From the NCBI RefSeq assembly GCF_000003815.2, contig NC_049980.1:18179831-18239830 (forward strand): 60,000 bases of DNA. Reading direction: 5' to 3'. Shown in pieces: positions 11,201 through 22,400 of this stretch; within the stretch, counting starts at the first letter, position 1; each line of letters opens with the position of its first letter. Source of the stretch: Branchiostoma floridae. Its lineage: Eukaryota > Chordata > Leptocardii > Amphioxiformes > Branchiostomatidae. The notes beneath the pieces were generated by a model that worked only from the letters and a program-made list of their open reading frames with translations, was not told the origin of the DNA and ran no database searches. The translations under genes and the position numbers were made by a program.

Positions 11201-14200
11201 GGATGATCTGACAATGGCTAGGATTGCCAATAAGAACATCTTTACCAGTTTCTTACAAATATGATGTAAAAAATGTGCTACATAAAATGATGCATTGTTG
11301 CCCAAGCTGCCAAGACTACAGAATGATCTCAGATAAATGTCTGCATTCAGTCTGTCATTTTGGGAAATTTTCACAGCTTTGTTCAACCAGTCATGTCTGA
11401 TATAAGGCAATGTCAGCCCAACTACTAGTATCAAACACTCTGGCACGTGAAATTTGCAACACCTCTCAACAATGCACTTATTACAAAAGACAGGTATGTT
11501 CAAGCAGGTAAATTGTTTTGGCCATCAATCATTTGTGTTTAGACCCAAGACTGAAGAGTTGAAACAACTTCATTTTTCCCTGTGAAAGTGAACACTGATC
11601 CACCTGATGCATACCTCACACACACAAACACTTATCTTGTTGACAAGAAGATTGGCCATTGCACAGGCATTGTTGCTTTATGTAGTCTTGGTTTTTCAAA
11701 GTTGCTTGCAACTATGGGTCAAAGGTCATATCCTTTTCTACAAGGTTAATTGATCATGTCATTAACATGACTTTCCGTACTGTCTTGTTTCAGTCGTACT
11801 CATGCCTTTGAAATTTTCCTTTTTTTTGTGTGTGCGTTTTTGCCCCAAAGGCCAGACTTCCTGTGGATGAACAGACCCTCAGGAAACCACAAGTCTGATA
11901 TCATTGTTATAAGATGAGGTTAACCAGTACATAACTTCAAGATTTCCCACAGGATGTGTGACAGCTTCCCGAGGATGTGATAACAGAGCCGTGTGGGTAA
12001 GGATAAGAGTTTTAGCCTATCAAACGACAAACATATTCTGCTTTCCATGGCTGCCATGTCAGCCTCATTACCATAATGCTATGCAGGCTAAATGCAGTAT
12101 GATGTAGTAGAATGTGGTATAGAGGATGGCCCCCCACACCCCATAGAGTGGGGCACTGTTGAAGACATTCACATGATATCTGATTAGAAGCTATTTCTGG
12201 CAATAGCAAAATCTCCTTTTTTTTCATAGATTTGTCTTGGCTGAAGTTAACAAAAGATAGTTTTATTCACTTCCGTTGGCCACGTAGACATGGCCTGACA
12301 TGCTTGCACACTTGAGTGAACTTGTGGAACTTGTGGAGACCAAAACCTGTAATTTCACTGTTTTGTAGTACATGTAGGATCGGAGTGGCTCCCACATGAG
12401 GAAATGTATGTCTGTTACCGGTAGATCGAATATCGGAGCACCACAAATGAGAAAGTCAAACAAAAGGTGTGCTTAGTAACCCACTACAATGGTTTGTCTC
12501 TTACAATTTGTGCTGTGCAAATGGCTGTAATTACCTGTAAGCACTGAAGCATTGAGGATTATGTGTGTTCTCATCTTTTATGGATGTGAAAATAATTGTG
12601 GTGGTGGGAGGGGCATGTGGTCCCATTATAGTGATAATTGTGATAATGAGCCTCTGTTGTAGTCTATAAACCCTTAATTCCACAGTGGCATAATGGACTG
12701 CCCTCCTCAGTCTGGTGTTTGTTTGTTTAGTGAATCCTCCCCAGACTCTGTTGTCTTTACTCGACAGGGGAGCTTCCCTCAACTTGTTAGTTGCTTGGTT
12801 GCTGTTGCTGTTTACTAGTAGGGTGATTGGCCATGCTACAGTTAGGGAAAGAAAACATTCCACTACAGCTATGCAGCTGGTCAATCAAGTTGCACACGAC
12901 TAAAACTAGATCTCAACTCTATTTCAAAACATTTTTTTTCTGAGTGCTAAGTTTGGTTTGCCAAAAAGAACAGCAATACAAAGGGAAAAGACTGCTTTTG
13001 CTCCCCCATAAACAAAATGGAACACCCCTGTAATTATATTACAGATATCTGTATGCCAAGCAGCCAGTAAAAATTGTGCCATATAAGTTTTGGAGCAGCG
13101 CAGCATTTTGTTTCAGATCAATGCCATTTGCTGCAATAATTATGATGGTGCGTCGTCCCATCATTGGCTCCAAAATTGTTTTGCTTCATTAAATTTCCAC
13201 CAGCTATCTGCAGTAAAAGTTGATGGCATTTACATGGGCAGCTAAAGTAGGATTACTGTTAGTGTAATAAAACACAATTAGCTCAAGAACTATGACTGAT
13301 GTTTGGCATTTCATACTGAGGATAAAAGAATATCACCCTTCTGGTGACCTTTAGCAAAGTGCTTTAAAAGTTTTTTTTATGTCCTACCATATCAAACATA
13401 CAGGTATGGTACATGTATATGCATGTTGCCATACCTGTCCCTTTTCCTTTGCCTTTTTGTAGACCTTTTCCTTCTTGTTAAAGAGCAATACACATCATTG
13501 TAGATAACATCAGCATTGCCATTTTAGGCCAATTAGCAGAAATCAGCAATACTAATTGTTGAATAGGTGCTACCTTCAAATTGTGTACATCCAGTTTCCT
13601 TAGTTAGTTACTGGTTAGTTGACAGGTCTTTTCAGTCATGCTCCCTTGTTTATTTCTTTTTCTTGATGACATTTGTTTCAATATCAATTGTCAACATGTC
13701 AGTAGAGATGGTGTTTTTATTCAGCATGATGTTCCTGTTTATAAACTGAATATAATCTCCTTGCACACAGAGGCTGTGTAAATGAAACTAGTTTACGTTA
13801 TTTATTTCAGAAACATGAGACATTAATAAATGCAAATAGATAGGTAAATAGACTGTTCTTTGATAACGTCAATAGTTCTGTCACATCCAATATAACATTA
13901 TCATTGGACCAGCCCAAGACCTGACGAGAAGTGAGTAGAGCTTCACCTGGAGAGAGATGATAGGTTTGAGAAAGAGCATCCTATAGAAGCACTATATCCT
14001 TGCACTATATCCTTGTACAGTGCTATGCACACTCATGTTATAATATATAGCATCACTCACTTACTCCAGCATCCAGGTGGTGATCTATTTGAAATATTTA
14101 TTCTTGTCATTGAGAGCACCATAGTTACACAAACTGATCCTCAGCTAATGCATGAATGAGTTATTCTACACATAAGTCTTCCAATCATTCAGATCTGCTT

Positions 14201-15989
14201 TGCACCAGGGATGTCTTGTCACAATTGTGATAAAAACAAATGACAGTAGGCTTTACATGTATAGTAGAACTACCGGTATTCTTTCTCGATTAGTAATATT
14301 GGAAGACAGGCTCCTCAGAAAGCAGACTGTCATCAGGTTTCTACAGGTCTACCATCATATGGTAACAGGACAGAATCTTTCCACAAGCCTTGAGGCAATC
14401 AGATAGTATGACCTGTGGTTGTTGGCTCCCCTGACTCTTTCTCAGGCAGGAGGGTTGTATTTCCTGTGGTAAATGGACACCCCTTTCCTACAGCCAACCA
14501 GGCAACTCTGTTGATAACCTTTGGGAACTTTCCACCTTGTAAATTACCATGCAGTTTCCTGCCATTAAGCCTCCACATATGGGATAAGACATCTTAAAAC
14601 CATGTCAGACAAGAAGTCCATGTTTACAGAAACTATGGCAGGCCTTGCTTTGGGTTTTTCACAATTGGAAAGCTGCCATGAGGATAACAGTGCCTTAAAG
14701 TTTTAACAAAGAAAAATCTGGCTTGTGGTATGGGACAATGGTGCCAAATGCTTGTGTAAACTTTGGCAGTTATTGTAATAGAGTAGGAGCAGCTGTGTAG
14801 TTTGCTCCAAGGGCACTGAGAAGTGTTTACAGGAAGGGCATCCCAGACCCTTCGCTGCTGTAGGTCCATCAGGCTGTAAATAGAGGGAGATGTGTTTTAA
14901 CCTGGTGTCACAGTTAACAGTACACCTGAAAGTAGCTTCTTGTTGGTTTTTAGTTGCAAGTAATAAAAGCACCAGTTTTGACCAGATATACTGATGGTAG
15001 CTCAATTTTAATGTAATATGTCGACCAAAAAGTTTGATCACGAAGGTTGCTATCACAGAGTCTTCAGAAGACTTGAAATACTTTGTAAGCTTGCAGAAAA
15101 AAAAGGCCTGGTTCCTCTCCAGACCTGCTGACAGATAGAGCTCTGCTTTCATAACAGGAGAGTGTGGACTGAAATGATACAGATATGGTGGTTGCCGAAA
15201 ATGCACTTGGGTAAGTACAGGAATGTGTTGATGCCTCCTGGGACTGTTTCTTGCCATGGCTCACTGCTCCTGGTGGGTTGGTGGAAAGATTGAACAGGGC
15301 TGTAAGACTTGTCACCTGTGTATCAAGATTCAGATAGGAATTTCTTTGTTCTGAGACCAAAAATTGAATGACTATTAAAATGATGCTGGCGTTGTAACTT
15401 GACATGATCTGTTATTTACATGATATGGCAGTTTCAAACACTTTCTCTACATGATATTTGTTTCCCCCCACCCCCCACCCCAAAAGGAAAGGAAAGTGAT
15501 CGCGATTCAGTTTCAGCGCACTATTAATAAAAGAGATAGTCTTTCACTGGTCGTGACAGAGAAGACAGACGCTATGTACAGTATTTACAGGTTTATTGCA
15601 CCGGGAAAGTCTCTGGTAGCTTTTTTTACGAGCATAATGAACAGTGGACAATGGCTTAGCATCCCGTCCTATAGACTGCAACCCTTTCCTGTAGCATGCA
15701 TGTTAGGTGAGCGACACAGCCAGAATCGAAATAACGCCATAGGCAGGGCCGCTAGCCACTGAACTATGCACACTTCTGTCAAAGTCTTCAAGTGACACTG
15801 TATATAGTACATGGCTTTCGACCAAGATCTCGAAATCTGATCTTCCTTTCCAAAGATCTGTTTGGTTTTATAAAGAGATTACTTTTTTTTTATCAGACAT
15901 TTTTGGTATGATGGAGGTTGCATAAAAGGTCAGTTGGCATAGGATGTGAGATGGTGTTGGCAGCAGTTGAAAGAGTATATGTACATGTA
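8201..15989. other. non-coding stretch, no recognisable gene
   Basis: No exon with recognisable homology. 8,250-8,600 is richer in GC and CpG than its surroundings but has no gene signature I can name. A 10-bp-arm palindrome lies at 8,229-8,251. Longer minus-strand open frames (11,102-11,503 and 14,703-15,257) overlap other frames and match no family I know. A minus-strand motif near 11.1 kb resembles a reverse-transcriptase active site. Confidence 0.45.
8229..8251. repeat. perfect palindrome, 10-bp arms
   Basis: ACGTTATAAG, then TAA, then the exact reverse complement CTTATAACGT. The 3-nt spacer makes it a tight hairpin or a dimer-binding site. It follows a T8 run. Confidence 0.8.
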
Positions 15990-16920
15990 CAGTCAAACCT
16001 GCCCAAGACGACCACGCGGGGGACCGAAAAAAAAACGGTCGATTTGGACAGGTGGTCGCTGAGAAGAGTATCGACTCAAACATGCCCGATGCAAAGTATA
16101 AATGGTTTCCATTGTGTTTAATGGCAAATAGCAAGCACACTGTACGCACGCAAAGAAGCGAGGTCTTTAATGTAAAATACAACACGCACACTGTGGATTG
16201 TAAATTTAACCCAAAGCTTTTATCGAGCTTTTATAAGATACAGTGTTTTAAAGCTTAATATTTATACACTAACGTTTTAGACAGTAAGGAAACTTTTTAC
16301 CATACAAGCCTTTATGCGTCGCTGTATTCTTGATCGCCGTATCTGAAATAACTACAGTGCACCTTTCGAATTCAATGCCCGGTACATTCCGGGTGAATGT
16401 ACAGTACAGTTGGACAAAAGCACTAACACAGATCTTTCTTAAAAAGGTATGAGTTACACAGATCTTTCTTAAAAATGTATGAGGCTATATACATTTCAGC
16501 ATTCGTTCACTTTATAATGATATAGATTTTTTAAAAAACAGCTTCTGTTACAACTAAATTTGGATCTTTTTACACCGAAATTTCCTTCCATATTACAGTA
16601 GACTGCCCCATTGACCAACCCATTGACCGCCGCCATCTTTATTCTAAACATAACATCGTAATGGCAGTCAAAATCCGACGCAAACTGGCCAATTTCGGCA
16701 CAAAATCGTGCTAGTTATAAAAAATCGATGAAAACCTCAAAAATGATGCGGTCGTTAGGGGTCCCAATTTGGGCCGGTCGCGGTCGCGTTGGCCAGGTGG
16801 TCGTTGAGAAAAGGTCATTCAATGCTTACGTCAATGGAAAAAAAATCGGGACCGAGAAAAAGCGGTCGAAATGGCCAGGTGGTCGCTGAGAAGAGGTGGT
16901 CGCTCAGGCAGGTTTGACTG
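15990..16920. mobile_element. TIR transposon, non-autonomous, TA-flanked (pogo/Tc1-like)
   Basis: The ends are perfect inverted repeats (CAGTCAAACCTGCC inwards from both sides), each flanked by TA, within palindromic GTA/TAC contexts. A CAGT terminus with a TA target duplication is typical of Tc1/mariner and pogo-type transposons. The 931-bp interior has no transposase reading frame. It carries three direct copies of a roughly 33-bp motif containing GGTGGTCG(C/T)TGAGAA, at 16,036-16,068, 16,781-16,813 and 16,863-16,895. All three have the same orientation, which is unusual if they were simple terminal binding sites. It also has a 2 x 30-bp tandem repeat. Confidence 0.8.
16426..16485. repeat. 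2 x 30-bp tandem repeat inside the TIR element
   Basis: Two adjacent copies of a 30-bp unit starting ACACAGATCTTTCTTAAAAA, with a few differences near the ends of the units. They lie in the interior of the TIR transposon. Confidence 0.8.
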
Positions 16921-19408
16921 TACTTGAATTTTTTGCCACAATTTCTTATTGCAGTTATTCATATAGTCTCCCCCATGGATGATCAACAGGTCAGAGATTG
17001 ACTCATGCTGGCAGTTAGTTACAAAAGTTATAACTCTACAGCCTGTTGCCAATCAGAATATCTGTCATGTGCTACTCAGCACAGATCATGATAACATTTA
17101 TCTCTAGGGTACAGATTTCTGGGAAGTCAATGGGTTAGTTGGCACTTCCTGCTTGTAATATTGGTCTAACCACCTGCAAGGCACAGCACTACATCAAAGA
17201 CACACTATTGTTCCAATACACATTATGAATTTGGAATATGTTCAATAGGATTGGTGATATGAATGATTGCCATTGCATACATTTACATGTATCTATATCA
17301 TGCTAAGGAGGACCAATAATAACTTTCTACTGCAGTCTGGCAGTATGAAGGAGCTTATCCATTGGTTCTTTGGAGAGTGATACTCTGGGAGATGGGATTA
17401 AGTCTATGGCAAGAAGCCAGTGGAGTTGTTTCCACAAAATTAAATGTGTTTGTCAGTATTGGTAGACTTTTACTTAAATGTGATCAATCATAGCAGTAAG
17501 CATAGATGAGTGTTAAACCCAACAGTCTCCCCTTGCCCCTGCCCTGATCACTTCCCCATGCTGCTAACTTCTTACTTGGAGAAAAGCCAGTCAGTGGGAG
17601 AAAAGAATGTTGGCTAGGGAACAGCTACTGTTCCTAATCATACCTCTTTCCCTTGGGAGAATCAACAAGTCTGTGTGTCCTTACTTTATTGTGATTGAGC
17701 CAACAAAAATGTGACTTTTTTAAATTTCTTAATCTGATATAAGAGAAGGTTGGAATGGCGTAAGAAATATCCAGAATTTATTTTGATAGTGAGAATACAA
17801 CAAATATTATATCATTAATTAAAAGAAATTAACGTGTCACAGAAGCAACAGACCTTTTTTTGTATATTTGGCATTGAAAAGGAGAAAGCATTTGGCTACT
17901 TTCCAACTAATGTCACCTTTCTACCTTGTTCAGCTTTTTAACTTGCAGAAGCTTTTGTTGGGATTTGACTTGACTTACTGACTTATAGTTGCCCATTTCA
18001 TCTTGCCCATCAGAAAATGGCAGGAAAAAAAGAACCAGGATATTTTTTGGCCATGAATGATACGTTTATCTAAAGTACAAGTGCCTGACTGCAAGTTAAC
18101 ATTTTTATTTAAATCTTGCGTTTAACAGGTTTGATGAGTGTCATGTCAACTCAGATTAGAAAATTGCTTGAAATTGCTTTGAAGCAATTTTATTCAGCTG
18201 AAGATCTTTCAGTAGAAAATGATGCTGCAAAGCATTAAAAAAGTGATCACTCTATGTTGACTGATGCTTAGTTATTTGAATCATTTACAGTAAAAGTGCT
18301 TGGTCTTGAAAGATAGTCATTTCCAGAGGAACAGTCTAGACAAAACAGTGATTACTGGGAAGACAGATGCAGGGCTGCTGGCTACCTTGTTGTTGTAGTG
18401 TGTAATAGTATAACACAGCCCCCTTTTTGATCAGTTTAGGCAGGAACCACAAGTGATAGGCTTTCATCAAAGTCCCACAGGGTGGTTAGAGAGTGTAATG
18501 AGCAGCCACTGAGACTAAACAGGCTTCCGCTTCCCTTCCCATCAACCCCTGTGTTAGGTCATGACCCTGACCTGTCATGCAAACGTTTTGATTGGCTAAT
18601 GAAGTGCAGATGAAGTTGGTGACAGAAGGTGGAGTGATTGAGGACAGGGAAACAAGTTTGCAGAAGACAGACATTCAGGGTTAACACCAGCAGCTCTGCC
18701 TACACACCTACCTAGTCGCATCTGATTACATAAACTTTTATTTCATGTACTCCCGCTTCCGTTATATATACGCATATTCTTTCCTGAGGCAGTGTAAATG
18801 TCACAGAGTAGGTATATGATACATACAGAAATGTTTTGCTTGACTTTCATAGCCCAATAGAGCATGCAGAAAAATGTAATAATTAGATTTTCAAAGAGTC
18901 TGTATTTACATCTATTTATAATCTGAGATCACTTATACCTGTATTGAGTCTGTATTTACATCTATTTATAATCTGAGATCACTTATACCTGTATTGTTTA
19001 TCATTCTTCCAAATAACAAATACCACTGGCTTAATTAGAAACATGCTTGTTATTAAGTACATGTGTTCTATTGGAATTTGTGGGAGTGATATTATGACCT
19101 GATTATTTTAATGATAACCCGCTTCTGACATCCCAAGGGTAAAACTGATAAAAGTCCATGACTAATTCAAATTGCGCCTTTATAATTACTTCTATATAGA
19201 CATACATGTTTATCATTTTGTCTCATGAAAGAAACGTGAACGCTATATGGGCAATATAAAAGGAAACATCATAGACATTCCACATATATGTACATGTATA
19301 TTGTATTACTTCTGTCAAAACCATATTTAAATTATATTTTATCATAGCCCTTTGTACAGATTGTATACCCAACTGTAAGTCTATTCTCTGTCTTTATTGT
19401 TTGTCCAG
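16921..19408. other. non-coding stretch, probably SMG5 intron
   Basis: No exon found between the transposon and the first recognised SMG5 exon. That exon starts with an acceptor site in phase 0, so an SMG5 intron must end at 19,408. How far upstream that intron extends cannot be seen. The only repeat noted is a perfect 2 x 50-bp duplication at 18,896-18,995. Confidence 0.6.
18896..18995. repeat. perfect 2 x 50-bp tandem duplication
   Basis: The unit starting GAGTCTGTATTTACATCTAT is repeated once with no differences (18,896-18,945 and 18,946-18,995). Perfect identity points to a very recent duplication, possibly an allelic length variant, or an assembly artefact. Confidence 0.95.
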
Positions 19409-19468
19409 GCAGAGGAGGAGTCCAGGAGGAACCAGCTGATGAGAGACATGGCCCAACTCAGATTGCAG
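19409..19468 (+). CDS. SMG5: SMG5 exon: basic helical segment before the PIN domain
   Basis: Twenty codons, entering and leaving in phase 0, between acceptor TTGTCCAG and donor GTAGGT. It encodes AEEESRRNQLMRDMAQLRLQ, nearly identical to the human segment that joins the helical region to the PIN domain. The charged, Arg/Leu-rich sequence suggests a helix. Confidence 0.93.
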
Positions 19469-22400
19469 GTAGGTCAATGCTGTTACTGGTGCTGTTTGCA
19501 ACTAATCAGTTTTAAATATGCATCACACATTCACACTTCATATCACTGAATTCCTCTGTGACATCTGATGATCACATCTGAAAAACAATCAAATGTCAAG
19601 GAAGGGTCTTAACACATTTATGGTGGTCAGGTTAACCCAGTGTAGCTGATACCCTTGTAGGGTTCCTTCCCATTATCATGTTTACACATACATTTGGACA
19701 GCATTAGGTTAATGACATAGACACTAGTGCATTCTTTGACAGCAAAATCAAATTAAACACACGCAAGCCCAATGGTGTCAATAACTATTTGGTCTCTTAT
19801 AAATCAAACTAAGAAACATTGTCAACTATGTGATAGTGATGATCTGTGTATACATGATGACATTCTATGATAAGTCCCAAATTGCACACACACTCCACAT
19901 GATATTCTTCACAACTTTGAGGGAATAACTATGCCCCAGCTTTTGTTGCTGCTGTATCTCTATAAAATGATGTAACCAAGAAAGAGAACTACAGGCTTGA
20001 CCTGGGATGTATTTGGGATGAGTACATTTTTGACATGTTGTAGGTATAACTGCAGCGGCTTATCACTCGATTATGTCTGCTGTACGTATTTGAAACAAGC
20101 GAATTGCCCACATAACGCCTAAACTATCTCCTGGAGGAGGATTGTAAGTGATCCAGATCGGAAAAAATCTAAGTGGCTTGGGAGCATTCACCTTACACAA
20201 ATTGAATAATTTTGAGACTTTCTAAACTAATTTCAAAGTTGATCCATTTTTTTTTAGATTGAAAGGGGTCATGGTGACTTTGGAAACTTCTACAGAAAGC
20301 TATCTAAGTTGCAGCAGGGAGGTTGGTTGCAGGATGTAAACCATGGGTTAAAAGATACTGTAGCTGTCCTGATCTCCTGATACAGCAGTGATATATGTTT
20401 GTATTAGGTTAATTTTAGACAGCCTGCCTGGTTCAAGTCCAGGTCCAGATTAACTTATTGGCCTGGAGGCAGTGATGCCAGGTATTCCAAGCCCACGGAT
20501 TGCAAGTGTTTCCTGTTATCAGGAGGAAACCTCACCACTGGTGCCACTATTGATACTGGGGATACAGACAACACCCAGGAATGCAGTAATGAGCATAGCC
20601 TCACCATTACGGTCCACTGGTTCCAGTTAAGAAGGTCAAAGTCATGGGGCAGGTTGTTCTACAGGGAATAGATGGTTAATCTAACCAGGATGGCATATTA
20701 CTCCAATTAGGGAGGTATAAACAGAGAGGCACCAAGGCTATCAGAGGGTCCTGGCTTAAACAAATGGGAAGGGGAGATTCCCACCATACATCACCATTTA
20801 TGATCCATAGAATGGCAGGTCTGGTGAGTGAACTGCAAGGACATGACCCTGGCCCTGGAGGACATGCCACTAGAGATGTCCTCTTCAGCAACTGTTACAT
20901 TCAAGTGCTCAGGGACCAGGGTTCATTACTACTCTCAGTAAAACGTTTGAAATTTAGCCTGGGTGATGAGCCATTGTTTAGAAAATATAGAATATAATTG
21001 TTCTCAGTGCCATGAAATTTTCGAATATTCCACCGGAACGGGAAAACATTTAGAAAGTGTAGCAGAGTTTCAAAATGTTTTCAAACCATCAAATACATGT
21101 ATGTTTACAAAGATTCTTGATCACAAAGATTTGAAATGAATTCTAAATAGTGGCAACAAACACCCGCACAGTGTCTTGGAATTGACTCTAGCAATGAAAG
21201 TCAACTGTTTTTTGGTACCTATGCCATTGGGAGCTCCCTGCTATCTGTCTAGGGTGCTGGAAGTGGAGCCTGCCCACACCTAGGAAGTTCCCCTGGGTTA
21301 GTTTAACCTACAAGGATAAATAAAAAAGCCAGCTAAAAAGAACATTGATTATTGTAGCAGACTTGGCCGGGTAAATGCCCCTAAGCCATATTATAAGTAA
21401 GAATGGTGACCAGGCCGGCTACAAGGAGACTTGCTTTCATTCTTTATGTTTATTTGGAGATTTTTAGTGTAAATGATGAAGGGGAATGCTATATGTTCAT
21501 ACTTTCCTTTCAATAATTACCAACTGTAGATCATGAGTCATGTGTAACCAATACCTTTTGGCACAGTTTTTCTTCCTATCTCTTACATTGAAGAGTGGAT
21601 ACAAAGAAAGATGTCTTTGAATCATTAGGACTTTGGAACTTTGGAACATTGCCATATAGTTAGATATTTGGCTGCCATGCATGTTATTGCTATTTAGACA
21701 AGATTAGTCACACTGAAAACATGTTGCAAATCCCTAGACCCATTTTTGCATGCCCAGGTGCTCTGCATGGAAGCAGTGATCTGCCAGGGGGCAGCTTTCA
21801 CAAAGCAGGTGACAAACAAATCATGGGACCCAATCAACGTTTAGACAAAACATAAACAAAGACTGTCTATGGGATCCTGTATGTCAACTATTTTATCAGT
21901 GACCATAAGTCTTGAGGCACCCAAAGGTGGGTCTGAGCCATGGGGACAAGGACTGAAGGAGAACAAGCCTTGGCAGTCCTCCAGAGAGGTACTTGGCAGT
22001 GTTTTAGGCAAATTATGGCAGCCTGCATGACTGTGTCCCAAGAGGTTTCAGTACATAGAAGCCATGTCACTCTGTAAGGTGCATCTGTCCTTGTTAAGAT
22101 GCTGAAAAAATGATGCATTTAACAAGCCACTAGGGAATGTAGAGGAGAAGGTTGGGTAAGTACAGATTTAGTGGTAGATTCCCCCCAGCCCCCATTGGTC
22201 TCCTTTGACTGGCCTTGAAGAGAGTGTGGGGCAGGTAGGATGTGACAATTAATAGGGAACACTGTCATTGGCAGCAGTGGTAATATTTCATATGAGTCAT
22301 CTCCAATCCAGGTTTGACATTGGAAATTCCCCATTGCAGTTTGGCAGTGTCTGGGAACCTACAAGATTGTAAAGTATTCCACCTCCACTCCGTATCCGAT

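Noticed and set aside
11102-11503. 133-codon minus-strand open frame
   Set aside because: No similarity to known proteins and not in the same frame as the reverse-transcriptase-like motif beside it.
14703-15257. 184-codon minus-strand open frame
   Set aside because: No recognisable domain, overlapped by another frame on the same strand, no splice or promoter context; most likely chance.
20430-20447. B-box-like GGTTCAAGTCC
   Set aside because: No A-box at the right distance and no cloverleaf; single-motif coincidence.
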